Shown: positions 29,339 to 40,902, counted from the first letter of the stretch. The stretch: DNA of 64,000 nucleotides from Xenorhabdus bovienii SS-2004 (GCF_000027225.1 NC_013892.1:3348001-3412000); one strand, 5' to 3'. The notes: generated by a model not told the origin, from the letters alone. Numbers and translations are program-made.

Positions 29339-29875
29339 TTAAAGCAAAGATAAATGGTTAGCTGTTGGCCCCGCGCGAATTCCCTGAGTTTTAGCTACCC
29401 AGAGTGCCGGTGTGTGGGAATCAGGAAGAATAGTCGCCGTAATTTCAATATCAAGGATGGATTCAAATTGTGACGGTGCTTGTATCAGCATAGCATACAA
29501 CGTATCCAGCATAAGTTGTTGCATGCATGGAGAAGAAAATCGAATGCTTTCTTTTGCTACTTCGTGTTGGATAGGGCCAGTAATAGAAAAAGTAAAAGAA
29601 AGCCGACGAATAATGTTGCGAACAGCATGTTGCTGCCAGTAATTCAAATGATTCGAAGGTTGACGCTGGACACTTTGTAATTGAAATAAGTGATCAAATG
29701 AGGAAAATACCTGATTTTGGTTCTTTTGGCTGGAAGAAGTATTACTATGAGGAAGGCTTTCTGTTATTCCAGCTAAAACAGCAGGAACACCAATTCCTGT
29801 GGCGACCATGCCCAGTAAAAGGTGAGACCAAAAATAACGCCTACCAAATTGTCGCCAAAGATTTAAAATACTCAT
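29339..29875 (-). CDS. secM: SecM, secretion monitor with ribosome arrest peptide
   Basis: SecM is a secreted leader protein; stalling during its synthesis opens an mRNA hairpin and raises secA translation when export is slow. The 178-residue protein has the long SecM signal peptide (WRQFGRRYFWSHLLLGMVA, residues 7-25) and near its C terminus LWVAKTQGIRAGP, matching the arrest motif FxxxxWIxxxxGIRAGP. Relative to E. coli, the Phe150 position is His and Ile156 is Val, and eight residues follow the final Pro instead of four. secA follows directly. A divergent DUF721 gene lies 37 bases upstream. Confidence 0.93.
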   Translation of the reverse strand: MSILNLWRQFGRRYFWSHLLLGMVATGIGVPAVLAGITESLPHSNTSSSQKNQNQVFSSFDHLFQLQSVQRQPSNHLNYWQQHAVRNIIRRLSFTFSITGPIQHEVAKESIRFSSPCMQQLMLDTLYAMLIQAPSQFESILDIEITATILPDSHTPALWVAKTQGIRAGPTANHLSLL

Positions 29876-29912
29876 TCACCCTTCATTAATAAATACTGGA
29901 ACTACCTTTAAT

Positions 29913-30449
29913 ATGCGAGATAGCCGACCACAATCACTGGATACGCTATTTGAAGATGAGGCAGCTGTCGGTAAAAGCCCTCTTCAAATCATTCAACAAC
30001 ATGCTATTGCACTTTTGAAACTCAACCGTGCCATGCTCAGTTTATTGCCCGCACAACTGCATCCATGGTGCAGGGTCGCCAATTATCGCAAACATATTCT
30101 GGTACTGGAAGCAGGAAATGCCAGTTGGATGACAAGACTTCGCTATGAAGTGCCCGTTTTGCTTTCGACACTGAGAAGCGAAATTCTACCATCTTTATCC
30201 TCTATCGACATCAGGATTAATCCATCATTAATGGTCAAACGTAGTAATAATGCGCAAGATTTCGCAAAATCGTCAACAACAGCACCTAATAATAATAATC
30301 AGAATTTACCAAAGCGCCAATTGAGCCATGAAAGTGCAGAAACATTAATGATATTGGCTGAACGCAGCCCTGAGAAATTGAAAAGGAAATTAGAGAGATT
30401 GGCTGCGCTGGCCGGAGAGGGTACCAGTACAGCCAAAAAAAAGTGCTAG
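29913..30449 (+). CDS. DUF721 (DciA-like) protein
   Basis: The 178-residue protein has a DUF721 domain in residues about 1-105, with the family pattern HPWCRVANYRKHILVLEA (50-67), then SWMTRLRY. An Asn-rich linker and a basic helical C terminus (KRKLERLAAL) follow. DUF721 includes DciA, the ancestral loader of the replicative helicase DnaB, but several enterobacterial members near secM have no proven role. It lies divergent from secM and convergent with lpxC, breaking the lpxC-secM-secA order of E. coli. Confidence 0.8.
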   Translation: MRDSRPQSLDTLFEDEAAVGKSPLQIIQQHAIALLKLNRAMLSLLPAQLHPWCRVANYRKHILVLEAGNASWMTRLRYEVPVLLSTLRSEILPSLSSIDIRINPSLMVKRSNNAQDFAKSSTTAPNNNNQNLPKRQLSHESAETLMILAERSPEKLKRKLERLAALAGEGTSTAKKKC

Positions 30450-30540
30450 CGTTGAATAAAAAACATCAGCAAAAAAAGCGAGACAGATAACATAACTCTT
30501 TGATTAACCATAGGAATGTTTTCAGTACACTTTTTGGCTA

Positions 30541-31458
30541 CTATGCCATCACTGTTGATGGAGCACGGAAAGCCAGCGGCATTTCAGCCTCATCTTCAAA
30601 CGTGACAAATTCCCAAGCACTTTCATGCGCCAAGACTGCTTGCAGCAACTTGTTATTCAATGCATGGCCTGATTTGAACGCAGTAAACGCGCCAATGATG
30701 TTATAACCACACATGAACAGATCACCGATGGCATCCAGCATTTTATGACGGACGAACTCATCTTCAAAACGCAGACCATCTTCATTGAGTACGCGGTAGT
30801 CATCTACCACAATGGCGCAATCGAAGCTGCCACCGAGGCACAGGCCCTGGGATTGCAGGTACTCAATATCGCGCATAAATCCAAAAGTACGTGCGCGGCT
30901 AATCTGGCGGACAAACGAATCCGCAGAGAAATCCAAACTATAACGTTGTGAACTGGAATCAATAGCCGGATGGTTGAAGTCAATGGTAAAGTCCAGACTA
31001 AAACCGTGATATGGTGCTAATTCAGCCCATTTATCTCCATCTTCTACGCGAACTGCGTCTTTCATACGTACGAATTTCTTCGCGACATTCAGCTCTTCAA
31101 TACCTGCATCCAACAGCAGAAAAACGAACGGGCTGGCACTACCATCCATAATAGGGATTTCTGGTGCATCGACGTCAATAACAATGTTATCGATACCCAG
31201 ACCTGCCAACGCTGCGTTCAAGTGCTCAACGGTTGAAATTCGCACATTGTGTTCATTTACCAGACAAGTACAGAGCATGGTATCACGCACGGATTTAGCA
31301 TTCGCCGGAAAATCTACCGGTGGATTCAAATCAGTACGACGATAGATGACCCCGGTATTAGCCGGCGCTGGACGCATTGTCAGCGTGACTTTTTTACCGG
31401 TGTGCAAACCAACGCCGGTCGCTTGAACAGTCCGTTTTAATGTCCTTTGTTTGATCAT
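30541..31458 (-). CDS. lpxC: UDP-3-O-acyl-N-acetylglucosamine deacetylase LpxC
   Basis: LpxC catalyses the committed step of lipid A synthesis, a zinc-dependent deacetylation in the cytosol. The 305-residue product starts [19 protein letters not shown] and matches E. coli in length. Zinc ligands are in [10 protein letters not shown] (His79) and HKMLDAIGD (His238 and Asp242); catalytic His265 is in SGHALNN. The frame is open upstream to 31491, and two ATGs are adjacent at 31461 and 31458; the latter is the family start. It is the last gene of the dcw cluster. The C-terminal tail that in E. coli is used for FtsH degradation is similar (APSTVMA). Confidence 0.97.
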   Translation of the reverse strand: MIKQRTLKRTVQATGVGLHTGKKVTLTMRPAPANTGVIYRRTDLNPPVDFPANAKSVRDTMLCTCLVNEHNVRISTVEHLNAALAGLGIDNIVIDVDAPEIPIMDGSASPFVFLLLDAGIEELNVAKKFVRMKDAVRVEDGDKWAELAPYHGFSLDFTIDFNHPAIDSSSQRYSLDFSADSFVRQISRARTFGFMRDIEYLQSQGLCLGGSFDCAIVVDDYRVLNEDGLRFEDEFVRHKMLDAIGDLFMCGYNIIGAFTAFKSGHALNNKLLQAVLAHESAWEFVTFEDEAEMPLAFRAPSTVMA

Positions 31459-31483
31459 CATTATATCTCGCAATGTTACCCAT

Positions 31484-31515
31484 CCTGCCAATTACTATAA
31501 AACATAATTGGCAGG
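31484..31515 (-). other. Hairpin between ftsZ and lpxC
   Basis: CCTGCCAATTA (31484-31494) and TAATTGGCAGG (31505-31515) form a perfect 11-bp stem with a 10-base loop. It lies 26 bases before the lpxC start codon. No T run follows, so it may be an mRNA processing or stability element separating ftsZ from lpxC expression. Confidence 0.6.
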
Positions 31516-31556
31516 ACAGTTTAGCACAAAAAGCGGAGAATCCTATCTTTTAGCTA

Positions 31557-32720
31557 TTAATCAGCCTGTTTGCGCAAAAATGCTGGAATGTCCAGATAAT
31601 CAGGCTCTTTGCTTGTCTGCGCATTTTGATCATTGACCACTTTTGCAGCAGTTTTTTTCTCTTCAGACAATGACGGGATTCCACCAGACATCTGCGGGTA
31701 ACGGCGATCCAGTGTATTTGACTGAGATACTTTGTTGTTGGTCACCAGAGTAATTTCAGGACGTTTGTCCATCCCGATACCCGTTGCCACAACCGTTACA
31801 CGTAGCTCATCATTCATGTCTGGATCCAGTGACGTACCGATAACCACTGTCGCATTGTCAGAGGCAAATGCACGAATTGTGTTACCAACCGTTTCAAACT
31901 CATCCAGACGCAAATCAAAGCCGGCAGTAATGTTAACCAACACTCCACGTGCACCAGAAAGATCAATATCTTCCAGTAACGGGCTGGAGATAGCCATTTC
32001 AGCCGCTTCTTCTGCACGGTCTTCACCCTGTGAAATACCTGATCCCATCATGGCATATCCCATTTCAGACATCACGGTACGAACGTCTGCGAAATCAACG
32101 TTCATCAGTCCCGGGCGAGTAATCAGTTCAGCGATACCTTGAACCGCCCCTTTCAGGACGTCATTGGCTGCACCGAATGCATCCAGCAGAGAAATGCCGC
32201 GTCCCAGCACTTTCAATAATTTGTCATTTGGAATGGTGATCAATGAGTCCACATGTTTGGACAGTTCAGTGATCCCCTGTTCCGCGAAGGCCATTCGCTT
32301 CTTGCCTTCGAAATTGAATGGCTTGGTAACGACAGCAACGGTCAGAATACCAAGCTCTTTAGCAATTTCAGCCACAACGGGGGCTGCGCCAGTTCCCGTA
32401 CCACCGCCCATGCCGGCAGCGATGAATACCATGTCGGCACCTTCCAGGGCAGTACGCAATGCTTCGCGATCTTCTTCTGCCGCAGTACGGCCGACTTCAG
32501 GGTTTGCACCAGCGCCCAATCCTTTTGTAATGCCGTTGCCAATCTGGATAGTCTGACCGACAGCTGTTTTGCGCAGCGCCTGAGCATCGGTGTTAATCGC
32601 AAAGAAGTCTACACCTTCAATACGTTCACGCACCATGTGCTCAACAGCATTACCGCCGCCGCCGCCGACGCCGATGACTTTAATCACCGCGTCGTTGGTT
32701 AATTCCAGTGGTTCAAACAT
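31557..32720 (-). CDS. ftsZ: Cell division protein FtsZ
   Basis: FtsZ is the tubulin-like GTPase that forms the division ring. The 387-residue protein (E. coli 383) has the tubulin signature GGGTGTGA (near 105-112), the T7 loop [11 protein letters not shown], a variable linker and the C-terminal peptide [14 protein letters not shown], the binding site for FtsA, ZipA, ZapD and others. It follows ftsA with a 66-base spacer that holds a small hairpin. Confidence 0.99.
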   Translation of the reverse strand: MFEPLELTNDAVIKVIGVGGGGGNAVEHMVRERIEGVDFFAINTDAQALRKTAVGQTIQIGNGITKGLGAGANPEVGRTAAEEDREALRTALEGADMVFIAAGMGGGTGTGAAPVVAEIAKELGILTVAVVTKPFNFEGKKRMAFAEQGITELSKHVDSLITIPNDKLLKVLGRGISLLDAFGAANDVLKGAVQGIAELITRPGLMNVDFADVRTVMSEMGYAMMGSGISQGEDRAEEAAEMAISSPLLEDIDLSGARGVLVNITAGFDLRLDEFETVGNTIRAFASDNATVVIGTSLDPDMNDELRVTVVATGIGMDKRPEITLVTNNKVSQSNTLDRRYPQMSGGIPSLSEEKKTAAKVVNDQNAQTSKEPDYLDIPAFLRKQAD

Positions 32721-32749
32721 AATTTCTCTCCGTTTTGTGCCTTTATGTC

Positions 32750-32775
32750 GAGGCCGGCGCCATTGTCGCGGCCTC
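32750..32775 (-). other. Hairpin between ftsA and ftsZ
   Basis: GAGGCCG (32750-32756) and CGGCCTC (32769-32775) form a 7-bp GC-rich stem with a 12-base loop in the ftsA-ftsZ spacer. It may influence mRNA processing or the ftsZ to ftsA ratio. No T run follows. Confidence 0.45.
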
Positions 32776-32786
32776 TGTATAAAAAA

Positions 32787-34043
32787 TCAAAATTCTTTTC
32801 TCAGCCAGCTGCTGACTTTTTTGAACCAGCCGCTCACTGACGTTCTTTTATCGGCATCAGAATCGCCACCAAGGTGAGATTCTTTACCATAATGCAGAAG
32901 CCCGACTGCCGTTGAGTAGCAAGGCTCCTGCACATAATCCGTCAGACCAGTAATGTTCAGGGGACGGCCAATACGTACTTGGGTATGGAATACCCTCTGA
33001 GCACATTCGGCCACGCCATCTATTTGAGCTCCTCCCCCGGTCAAGACAATCCCTGCGGCCAGATGATGTTTTACTCCCTGCTGACGTAATTGTTCCTGCA
33101 ATCGCAGAATTTCATCATTCACTAAATTCAGCAGTTCGGTATAACGAGGTTCGATCACCTCAGCCAGAGTCTGGCGTTGCAAGCTACGGGGAGGACGCCC
33201 TCCCACGCTTGGAACCTCTACACTTTCATCCTTGCTGACTATCGAACCCAATGCGCAACCGTGACGAACCTTGATGGTTTCAGCATCACTCGGAGGGGTT
33301 CCAAACGCATAGGCGATATCACTAGTGACGACATTTCCTGCATAAGGGATCACCTTGGTATGGCGCAATGCGCCACCAGTGTATACTGCGATATCCATTG
33401 TGCCGCCGCCGATATCAACGACACAGACGCCCAATTCACGTTCATCCTCGGTCAGAACAGCATAACTTGCCGCCAGACCCGCAAAAATAAGTTGATCAAC
33501 TTTCAGTCCACAACGTTCAACAGCTTTTACAATATTTTTTGCCATGTCGTTATGGCAGGTAATCAAGTGAACTTTTGCCTGCATACGTACGCCAGAAAGC
33601 CCGACCGGATTTTTGATCCCTTCCTGATAATCGATAGCGTATTCCTGTGGGATCACATGCAAAACACGGTGTTCATCACGAACACGAACCGATTTGGCCG
33701 TATGGACAACACTGTCCACATCGTCCTGTGTCACTTCTTCTTCCGAAATCGGCACCATGCCAATTTCGTTCTGGCAACTGATATGCTTACCGGAAAGTCC
33801 CAGATAAACTGAAGATATCTGGCAGTCCGCCATTAATTCAGCCTGATCAATCGCACGCTGTACGCATTTAACGACCGATTCAAGGTCGTTGACACCACCT
33901 TTATCCATACCGCGGGATGGACAACTTCCCACTCCGATAATATTAACCATACCATCGGGCAGAATTTCACCAACCAGGGCAGATACCTTTGCTGTCCCGA
34001 TTTCAAGGCCAACTACCAATTTTCTGTCCGTTGATTTGATCAT
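32787..34043 (-). CDS. ftsA: Cell division protein FtsA
   Basis: FtsA is an actin-like ATPase that tethers FtsZ to the inner membrane. The 418-residue product starts MIKSTDRKLVVGLEIGTAKV, with the phosphate loop, and has VVDIGGGTMDIAVYTGG (second phosphate loop) and a C-terminal amphipathic membrane helix ending SWLRKEF. The frame continues 25 codons upstream to 34118, but ATG 34043 matches the family and avoids a long overlap with ftsQ. It lies between ftsQ (22-base gap) and ftsZ. Confidence 0.97.
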   Translation of the reverse strand: MIKSTDRKLVVGLEIGTAKVSALVGEILPDGMVNIIGVGSCPSRGMDKGGVNDLESVVKCVQRAIDQAELMADCQISSVYLGLSGKHISCQNEIGMVPISEEEVTQDDVDSVVHTAKSVRVRDEHRVLHVIPQEYAIDYQEGIKNPVGLSGVRMQAKVHLITCHNDMAKNIVKAVERCGLKVDQLIFAGLAASYAVLTEDERELGVCVVDIGGGTMDIAVYTGGALRHTKVIPYAGNVVTSDIAYAFGTPPSDAETIKVRHGCALGSIVSKDESVEVPSVGGRPPRSLQRQTLAEVIEPRYTELLNLVNDEILRLQEQLRQQGVKHHLAAGIVLTGGGAQIDGVAECAQRVFHTQVRIGRPLNITGLTDYVQEPCYSTAVGLLHYGKESHLGGDSDADKRTSVSGWFKKVSSWLRKEF

Positions 34044-34065
34044 TGTTATTCTGCCTGTCTCTGTA

Positions 34066-34890
34066 TTATTGCCAGTCACTGTTATTTTTCTGCCCGTTGA
34101 TTGAAACCGGCGCATCAATTAATAAAGGAGCCCAACCTACCGCAGCGCCGCTGTCATAACGTAAGTCTACATAAGCCACGCGTTTCTCCGTATTTTTCTG
34201 CAACACAGGATAAAGTTCAATAAAACGTTTAATCCGCTTCACATCATTTTTATTTCCCAGTTCCAGCCGAATGTCGTTATTCAGAATTAATTGCCAAGCA
34301 TTACGCTCCGTCATGATCACCGTTTTCAATTTCATTTTATGTTCAGTAAACAAGGGCGCTACTTTGTTATATTCTGCCAATACCTCTTTCTCTTTACCTT
34401 CAGGGCCAGAAAGCATGGCGTAATGCCCTTTGACACTACGCTCTATCGGCAAACTAAATACATTTCCTTCTGCATCCAGCATGTACGTATCATTCCAACG
34501 TACATAAGGCACGTATTCTACCAGATGAATTTTTAGTTCATCAGGCCATTGCTTACGCACAGTGACTTGCCGAATCCACGGTAGTCGTTCTATCTGCCCC
34601 TGAATAATGTTGACATCCTGTGTCATAAATGTCCCGATAGCGCCAAATGCCATTATTGCTCGCCTGACATCATCATTCGTGGTGTAATGGCGTTCACCAG
34701 TCAACACCAGTTTTGAGAGCGCTAATCTGTTTGAATCCTTCATCCAGTCCAATGTCATCCAGCCTCCCCATACGATGGTGCCAATCACCATCAGGAAGAA
34801 AAAAATCCCTGCTAGATGATAGCCATTACTGGGGCGGGAGCTTCGCGTTTCACTTTCTCGCTCCCGGGTATTCCGGGCTGCCTGTGACAT
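34066..34890 (-). CDS. ftsQ: Cell division protein FtsQ
   Basis: FtsQ is a bitopic division protein that forms a complex with FtsB and FtsL. The 274-residue protein (E. coli 276) has a short cytoplasmic part rich in Arg and Glu, one membrane helix at about residues 27-47, and a periplasmic POTRA domain (about 57-127) followed by the beta domain. One base separates it from the ddlB stop. Confidence 0.95.
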   Translation of the reverse strand: MSQAARNTRERESETRSSRPSNGYHLAGIFFFLMVIGTIVWGGWMTLDWMKDSNRLALSKLVLTGERHYTTNDDVRRAIMAFGAIGTFMTQDVNIIQGQIERLPWIRQVTVRKQWPDELKIHLVEYVPYVRWNDTYMLDAEGNVFSLPIERSVKGHYAMLSGPEGKEKEVLAEYNKVAPLFTEHKMKLKTVIMTERNAWQLILNNDIRLELGNKNDVKRIKRFIELYPVLQKNTEKRVAYVDLRYDSGAAVGWAPLLIDAPVSINGQKNNSDWQ

Positions 34891-34891
34891 A

Positions 34892-35812
34892 TCAATCGGC
34901 CAACTCCAGAATTTTCACCACCAGCTGTGAAAAACTGAGTCCGGACTGACGTGCGGCCATCGGTACTAAGCTATGGCTGGTCATACCTGGGGATGTATTC
35001 ACTTCCAACAGATAGAAATTACCATTGCCATCATCCATGATATCAACCCGACCCCAACCACTGCATCCCAGCGCCTTATACGCTTTTGATGCAATCTCTG
35101 CCAACTCCAGCTCTTTTTCTGCACTCAGGCCACTTGGGCAGAAGTATTTCGTTTCATTGGAAAGATATTTCGCATCGTAGTCATAGAACACTTCCGGAGC
35201 TTGGATACGGATAGAGGGTAAAACCTCATCGCCCAAAAATGCCACGGTATATTCAGGACCCAACAACCATTTTTCAACCAGCACATCCGTGTCGTGCTGG
35301 AACGCCAGCTCCAATGCCCCACGCAGTTCGGAATAATCATTCACTTTAGTCATACCAACACTGGAACCTTCCAGATTCGGCTTAACCATTAATGGAAGTC
35401 CTAATTCTCGAACATATTCTTGGAGTTGGAAATCATTAACTTGTTCAAATTTTTGAGCATTAATTGCGGCATACGGAGAAACCGGCAACTTTGCTCCCTG
35501 CCATAACTGTTTTGTGCGCAATTTGTCCATTGACAAAGCTGATGCCATAACACCACTGCCGGTATAAGGGATTTGCAAAAACTCCAGTACCCCTTGCAGC
35601 GTACCATCTTCACCACCACGCCCATGCAGAGCGATGAAGGCTTTGCTGAATCCTTCTCCTTTGAGTTTAGTCACATCAAAGTCTTTTGTATCGACTGAAT
35701 ATGCATTAATGCCTGCTTCTTTCAGCCCGGCCACAACAGATTGTCCTGATTGCAGTGAAACTTCCCGCTCAGCGGAGGTTCCGCCCAATAGAACAGCGAC
35801 CTTCTCAACCAT
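34892..35812 (-). CDS. ddlB: D-alanine--D-alanine ligase B
   Basis: DdlB makes the D-Ala-D-Ala dipeptide for peptidoglycan precursors, using ATP. The 306-residue product equals E. coli DdlB in length, with the [16 protein letters not shown]-terminal motif, the ATP-grasp fold and [13 protein letters not shown] (near the C terminus, metal binding). I chose ATG 35812 over the upstream 35827 because it matches the family and has GGGAGAG upstream. It overlaps murC by 8 bases. Confidence 0.96.
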   Translation of the reverse strand: MVEKVAVLLGGTSAEREVSLQSGQSVVAGLKEAGINAYSVDTKDFDVTKLKGEGFSKAFIALHGRGGEDGTLQGVLEFLQIPYTGSGVMASALSMDKLRTKQLWQGAKLPVSPYAAINAQKFEQVNDFQLQEYVRELGLPLMVKPNLEGSSVGMTKVNDYSELRGALELAFQHDTDVLVEKWLLGPEYTVAFLGDEVLPSIRIQAPEVFYDYDAKYLSNETKYFCPSGLSAEKELELAEIASKAYKALGCSGWGRVDIMDDGNGNFYLLEVNTSPGMTSHSLVPMAARQSGLSFSQLVVKILELAD

Positions 35813-37280
35813 GATGCTCTCCCTCATTAAAAGACGGCTGTAATTTTGTTTCAGCCAGATTGCGCGCTATTTTACCGATATTACCGGCACCCTGAACCAA
35901 CACTAAGTCATTGTTTTCTATTACCTGTGACAGCATGGCTGAAATTTGCTCTGAATCTGACACAAAAATCGGGTCCAATTTCCCACGACTACGAATGGTA
36001 CGGCACAAAGAGCGGCTATCAGCCCCCGGAATTGGGGTTTCACCTGCCGAATACACATCCAGCATCAATAGAACATCCACTTGACTCAGAATATTGGCAA
36101 AATCATCATATAAATCACGAGTTCTTGTATAGCGGTGCGGCTGGAACAGCATCACAATACGCTTATCTGGCCAACCCGCCCTCGCAGCCTTAATCGTGGC
36201 ATCGACTTCGGTTGGGTGATGACCATAATCATCCACCAGCATCACGCGACCTTCTTTGCCATTAATATGTTTGAGGGAGAATTCACCCAGAAAATCAAAA
36301 CGGCGCCCCGTTCCCTGAAATTCAGCCAGTGAAGCCAGAATAGCAGCATCATTGATCCCTTCTTCTGTCGCTACAGCGACAGCAGCGGTTGCATTCAGCG
36401 CGTTATGACGCCCAGGTGCATTCAATACGACATGCAATTCTGGCAAGTCGTCACGGCTGATGGTGAAAAACCCCTGCGCTGCCTTCTGCTCGTAATGTGT
36501 AATGCGGATGTCTGCTTCTTCGCTGAAACCATAGGTCGTGATATAACGTCCAATGCGGGGAATTAACTCTTTCACGACAGGATCATCAATGCACATCACG
36601 GCACGACCATAAAATGGCAAGTTATGTAGGAAATTAACGAATGTCTGTTTCAGATTTTCGAAATCCCCCTGATAGGTATCCATGTGGTCAGCTTCAATAT
36701 TGGTGATAACCGCCACCATAGGCTGCAAGTGCAGGAAAGAAGCATCGCTTTCATCCGCTTCAGCAATCAGGTAACGACTGGTTCCAAGACGGGCATGCGT
36801 GCCTGCGGCCTTAACCAGCCCCCCATTGACGAATGTAGGATCAAGGCCAGCCTGAGCATAAATGCCGGCAATCATCGCTGTCGTCGTCGTTTTTCCATGC
36901 GTTCCCGCGATAGCGATGCCATGCCGATAACGCATCAGCTCTGCCAGCATTTCCGCACGGCGAATAACCGGGATGCGGGCTTCACGAGCGGCAATAATTT
37001 CTGGGTTGTCCGCAGAGATTGCCGTGGATGCAACGACCACACTGGCACCTCGTACGTTTTCCAAACGGTGATTAAAATAAATGGTTGCACCCAGTGCGAG
37101 CAACTGTTGTGTGACGGGATTGGGTGCCAAATCAGAACCACTTATCTGATAACCTTCATTAGCCAACACCTCGGCGATACCACCCATGCCAGCACCACCA
37201 ATGCCGACAAAGTGGATATGCCTGACTTTTCTCATTTCAGGCACGGAAACTCTTAATTTCGCCAACTGTTGTGTATTCAC
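35805..37280 (-). CDS. murC: UDP-N-acetylmuramate--L-alanine ligase
   Basis: MurC adds L-Ala to UDP-MurNAc, the first amino acid step of the peptidoglycan precursor. At 491 residues it equals E. coli MurC. The N-terminal Rossmann domain has [17 protein letters not shown], the ATP domain P-loop is [11 protein letters not shown] (near 122-132), and the C-terminal ligase domain has [10 protein letters not shown]. It lies between murG (36-base gap) and ddlB (overlap). Confidence 0.98.
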   Translation of the reverse strand: MNTQQLAKLRVSVPEMRKVRHIHFVGIGGAGMGGIAEVLANEGYQISGSDLAPNPVTQQLLALGATIYFNHRLENVRGASVVVASTAISADNPEIIAAREARIPVIRRAEMLAELMRYRHGIAIAGTHGKTTTTAMIAGIYAQAGLDPTFVNGGLVKAAGTHARLGTSRYLIAEADESDASFLHLQPMVAVITNIEADHMDTYQGDFENLKQTFVNFLHNLPFYGRAVMCIDDPVVKELIPRIGRYITTYGFSEEADIRITHYEQKAAQGFFTISRDDLPELHVVLNAPGRHNALNATAAVAVATEEGINDAAILASLAEFQGTGRRFDFLGEFSLKHINGKEGRVMLVDDYGHHPTEVDATIKAARAGWPDKRIVMLFQPHRYTRTRDLYDDFANILSQVDVLLMLDVYSAGETPIPGADSRSLCRTIRSRGKLDPIFVSDSEQISAMLSQVIENNDLVLVQGAGNIGKIARNLAETKLQPSFNEGEHHG

Positions 37281-37316
37281 GTTTTAATCTTCACTAGTTA
37301 TGTTTACGTCGCCGTT

Positions 37317-38402
37317 CTACTTGGAACGGCCTGAATAATTTTCAACAGCATCGATCAATGCTGCTGCCACACGCTCAGTTGCATTAACGATGGCTACTGA
37401 ACGCGCTTTTTCTGCCATTTCCAGCAATTGTGGACGCTGCCACTGTGTGAGCAGATCTACTACGGCTTCGGCCGTAAATTGAGGCTGTTCAAGTATTTTT
37501 GCTGCTCCCGCTTTTTCCAGCGGTAAAGCATTCCAATATTGCTGGCGATCTTTATGTTGAAATGGCACAAAGATCGCAGGTAATCCTGCTGCAGAAACTT
37601 CGCTGACCGTCAATGCACCCGAACGACACACCACGATATCAGCCCACGCATAAGCCTGCGCCATATCATCAATAAATTCAGTCACTTTAAATTCAGATTT
37701 AGCTGAATTTTCATATTTTCTGTGTGTTTCTTCCTGCGCACCTTTTCCTGCCTGATGCCATATAGTGATGTGAACACCCATACGCTCAGCCACTTCTGGC
37801 ATGATTTGATTCAGAATTCTTGCACCCTGACTACCTCCAACGACCAGTACACGGATAGATCCTTCTCTTCCTGCCAGACGCTGTGCAGGCACTGGCAGCG
37901 CCAGTACATCTTCACGCACAGGGTTGCCGACAACAGGTGCATCAGAAAATGCGCCGGGAAATGCCTGCAAGACCGTTTTCGCAATTTTGGCCAGCCAGCG
38001 GTTGGTTAATCCGGCAATACCATTCTGTTCATGCAGAACAACCGGAATGCCACACAGCCATGCAGCAATTCCGCCGGGTCCTGAGACATAGCCACCCATA
38101 CCCAGCACAACGTCCGGCTGATAGCGGCGCATGATCGTTTTTGCCTGCCGGATCGCCTTAAAAATTCTGACAGGAGCCGCAAAGAGTGCTTTTATTCCTT
38201 TGCCACGCAATCCTGAAATTTGGATAAATTCAATATCAATACCCTGTTTAGGAACCAAATCCGCCTCCATGCGATCAGCGGTTCCCAACCAGCGGATTTC
38301 CCAGCCTTGTTCTTTTAAATGTTGGGCAACCGCCAGTCCCGGAAAAACATGGCCTCCCGTACCACCAGCCATTACCATTAAACGCCGGTTTCTGCCGCTC
38401 AT
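37317..38402 (-). CDS. murG: Undecaprenyl-PP-MurNAc-pentapeptide GlcNAc transferase MurG
   Basis: MurG transfers GlcNAc to lipid I to make lipid II on the inner face of the membrane. The 361-residue protein (E. coli 355) has the N-terminal Gly loop [16 protein letters not shown] (11-26), the GYVSGPGG loop near residue 107, and [12 protein letters not shown] with [13 protein letters not shown] for UDP-GlcNAc binding. It overlaps the ftsW stop by 4 bases. Confidence 0.98.
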   Translation of the reverse strand: MSGRNRRLMVMAGGTGGHVFPGLAVAQHLKEQGWEIRWLGTADRMEADLVPKQGIDIEFIQISGLRGKGIKALFAAPVRIFKAIRQAKTIMRRYQPDVVLGMGGYVSGPGGIAAWLCGIPVVLHEQNGIAGLTNRWLAKIAKTVLQAFPGAFSDAPVVGNPVREDVLALPVPAQRLAGREGSIRVLVVGGSQGARILNQIMPEVAERMGVHITIWHQAGKGAQEETHRKYENSAKSEFKVTEFIDDMAQAYAWADIVVCRSGALTVSEVSAAGLPAIFVPFQHKDRQQYWNALPLEKAGAAKILEQPQFTAEAVVDLLTQWQRPQLLEMAEKARSVAIVNATERVAAALIDAVENYSGRSK

Positions 38403-39592
38403 TTGGGGCTCCTTACAAACGCCTGTGCTTTTGCCAGACGCACTTCATAATCAATTCGCAATAATAAGACGATAGCCGTAGACATCACGATCAAACTCGA
38501 ACCACCGTAACTCACAAGAGGTAATGTCAAACCTTTCGTTGGCAACATACCTGACGCTGCACCGACATTGATGAATGCCTGAAAGCTGAACCAGATGCCG
38601 ATTGCACAAGCCAAAAAACCAGCAAAGCGCTGATTAAGCTGTAATGCTCGGCGACCAATCATCATTGCGCGAAAGGCGACGAAGAATACCATTGACAACA
38701 CTAAAACCACACCCAAATAACCTAATTCTTCGGCCAGAATAGAGAAAATAAAGTCAGTATGCGCTTCGGGCAGATATTCCATTTTCTGGATTGAATTTCC
38801 TAATCCCTGTCCGAAAAAGTCCCCACGACCAAATGCCATCAGCGATTGTGTTAACTGGTAACCGCTGCCGAACGGATCATCCCACGGATTAAGGAAAGAA
38901 GTTACTCGACGCATACGATAAGGTTCAGCAACAATCAACACGCAGACGGCAAATATTCCACAGCCAATGATGGCAAGGAACTGCCACAATTTGGCACCGG
39001 CCAGAAATAATAGCGCCAGCGTTGTCACAAACAAAACAATAACGGTTCCCAAATCGGGCTGTGCCAATAGCAGAATAGCCAGCGCAATCATGACGCCCAT
39101 GGGCTTGCAGAAACCCCAAAAGTTGTTTCTCACTTCTTCCACTTTTCTAACCAGATAGCTCGATAGGTAACAGAAAAGTGACAACTTCGATAATTCCGCT
39201 GGCTGAATACGCAATGGGCCAATTGCCACCCAGCGCGATGCACCATTGACAGAACTGCCAACCAGCAGCACCACAACAAGCATGATGATCGTGCCCAGCA
39301 ATATAATGTTGCTGTAACGCTGCCAAAACTCCATTGGGATGCGCAAGGTGATGAGTGATAATATAAACGCCAGCACCAAGTAAATTGCATCACGCTGCGC
39401 AAAAATAAACGGATCTTGTGCGAGACGCTGACCCACTGGCATTGAGGCCGATGTCACCATCACAAAACCTATCACAGCTAATCCCAATATCATCCAGACC
39501 AGGGTACGATCATACATGACGATATCCGTGGCATCGGTCTCCACGTTCCCCGTCAGCCAATTTTTAAATTTACCGAGGCCTGGAATAGTCAT
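38399..39592 (-). CDS. ftsW: Lipid II polymerase FtsW (SEDS family)
   Basis: FtsW is the SEDS-family glycan polymerase of the divisome, working with FtsI. The 397-residue protein (E. coli 414) has about ten membrane segments and the family signature in its last third ([20 protein letters not shown], about residues 342-361), with the conserved GMLPTKGL core. Its start shares one base with the murD stop (TAATG). Its partner ftsI lies in the same cluster. Confidence 0.97.
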   Translation of the reverse strand: MTIPGLGKFKNWLTGNVETDATDIVMYDRTLVWMILGLAVIGFVMVTSASMPVGQRLAQDPFIFAQRDAIYLVLAFILSLITLRIPMEFWQRYSNIILLGTIIMLVVVLLVGSSVNGASRWVAIGPLRIQPAELSKLSLFCYLSSYLVRKVEEVRNNFWGFCKPMGVMIALAILLLAQPDLGTVIVLFVTTLALLFLAGAKLWQFLAIIGCGIFAVCVLIVAEPYRMRRVTSFLNPWDDPFGSGYQLTQSLMAFGRGDFFGQGLGNSIQKMEYLPEAHTDFIFSILAEELGYLGVVLVLSMVFFVAFRAMMIGRRALQLNQRFAGFLACAIGIWFSFQAFINVGAASGMLPTKGLTLPLVSYGGSSLIVMSTAIVLLLRIDYEVRLAKAQAFVRSPK

Positions 39593-40902
39593 TAGCCTAA
39601 CTCCTCGGCCAAACGGGCGAATTCATGGCCGCGATGTTCAAAACCATTGAACTGGTCAAAGCTCGCACAAGCGGGTGACAGCAGCACCATGTCGCCAGTC
39701 ATCAACTTCGGTGCAATTTTCCTCATCGCCTGTTCCATCGTTTCTGTCAACACGGAAATTTCAGGACGCAATTGCGCCAGCTGATTTCCATCACAACCAA
39801 AACAGTAAAGGCGAATGTTATTTCCCGATACATAAGGTTGCAGTGGAGTAAAGTCAGCGGCTTTTCCATCCCCGCCGAGTAAAAGATAGAGCGTACCTTC
39901 CAATGTCAGTCCACTGAGTGCTGCCTGAGTACTGCCGACATTTGTTGCCTTGGAATCATTTACCCAACGAACGCCATTTCTCATATGCACGACTTGAAAA
40001 CGGTGTTCCAATCCCGGATAAGTCTGTAATGCCTGAATACTGGCTTCGCGAGGGATACCTACAGCATCAGCCAACGCCAATGCTGCCAGGCCGTTGGTGT
40101 AATTATGTTGCCCTGTTAACCGAATCTGACGGGTTTCCAATAAAGATTGATGGTTAACCACCAATTGTTGACGTCCACTCTCAAGCTGGTAAGCACCACT
40201 ATCCACACCAAAACTGATACAGCGGCTATCTTTACCTGCTTCCGGCAATGTCAATGCATCCTGTTCATTCACCACGCACACTTTTGCCTGATCATAGATA
40301 CGCAGTTTTGCTGCACGATACTGCGACAACCCATCAGGATAACGAACCATATGGTCTTCAGTGACATTCAGAACAGTCGCTGCGGCAGCTTTCAGACTGT
40401 AAGTCGTTTCAAGCTGAAAGCTGGAGAGTTCCAATACATACAACTGGCAAGGCTGTTTCAGCAGTTCCAGTGCAGGAATACCAATATTTCCTCCCACACC
40501 AACCTGCCATCCGGCTTCTTTTGCCATCTCCCCGACAAGAGTCGTGACGGTGCTTTTACCATTTGACCCCGTAATGGCAACAATCGGTGTCGTCGCCTCA
40601 CGGCAAAACAATTCAATATCACCGACAATTTCAATGCCGGCGTCGGCCGCTGCCTGTAACTCAGGTGTTGCCAGTGCAATACCCGGACTGGCAACGATTA
40701 AATCCGCGTCCATCAACCATTGTGTATTCAGGCTACCAGTGTGACACGCAACGTCATCAGGCAGCTTATCGCTGCCCGGTGGCACTAGGCGGGTATCCAT
40801 CACACGTGGAGTCACACCACGTGCCATGAAAAAGTCAACGCAGGAGAGGCCCGTCAGCCCCAATCCAACAATAACGACTTTTTTACCCAAATATTCAGCC
40901 AT
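39592..40902 (-). CDS. murD: UDP-MurNAc-L-Ala--D-glutamate ligase
   Basis: MurD adds D-Glu to UDP-MurNAc-L-Ala. The 436-residue protein (E. coli 438) has the N-terminal UDP-binding domain ([12 protein letters not shown], 10-21), the P-loop [11 protein letters not shown] (near 111-121) and a C-terminal domain with [18 protein letters not shown] 2-base gap separates it from mraY. Confidence 0.98.
   Translation of the reverse strand: MAEYLGKKVVIVGLGLTGLSCVDFFMARGVTPRVMDTRLVPPGSDKLPDDVACHTGSLNTQWLMDADLIVASPGIALATPELQAAADAGIEIVGDIELFCREATTPIVAITGSNGKSTVTTLVGEMAKEAGWQVGVGGNIGIPALELLKQPCQLYVLELSSFQLETTYSLKAAAATVLNVTEDHMVRYPDGLSQYRAAKLRIYDQAKVCVVNEQDALTLPEAGKDSRCISFGVDSGAYQLESGRQQLVVNHQSLLETRQIRLTGQHNYTNGLAALALADAVGIPREASIQALQTYPGLEHRFQVVHMRNGVRWVNDSKATNVGSTQAALSGLTLEGTLYLLLGGDGKAADFTPLQPYVSGNNIRLYCFGCDGNQLAQLRPEISVLTETMEQAMRKIAPKLMTGDMVLLSPACASFDQFNGFEHRGHEFARLAEELG

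Noticed and set aside
30434..30539. Long-range AGCCAAAAA/TTTTTGGCT pairing between the DUF721 and lpxC 3' ends as a terminator
   Set aside because: The arms are about 85 bases apart and A/T rich; not convincing as a single hairpin.
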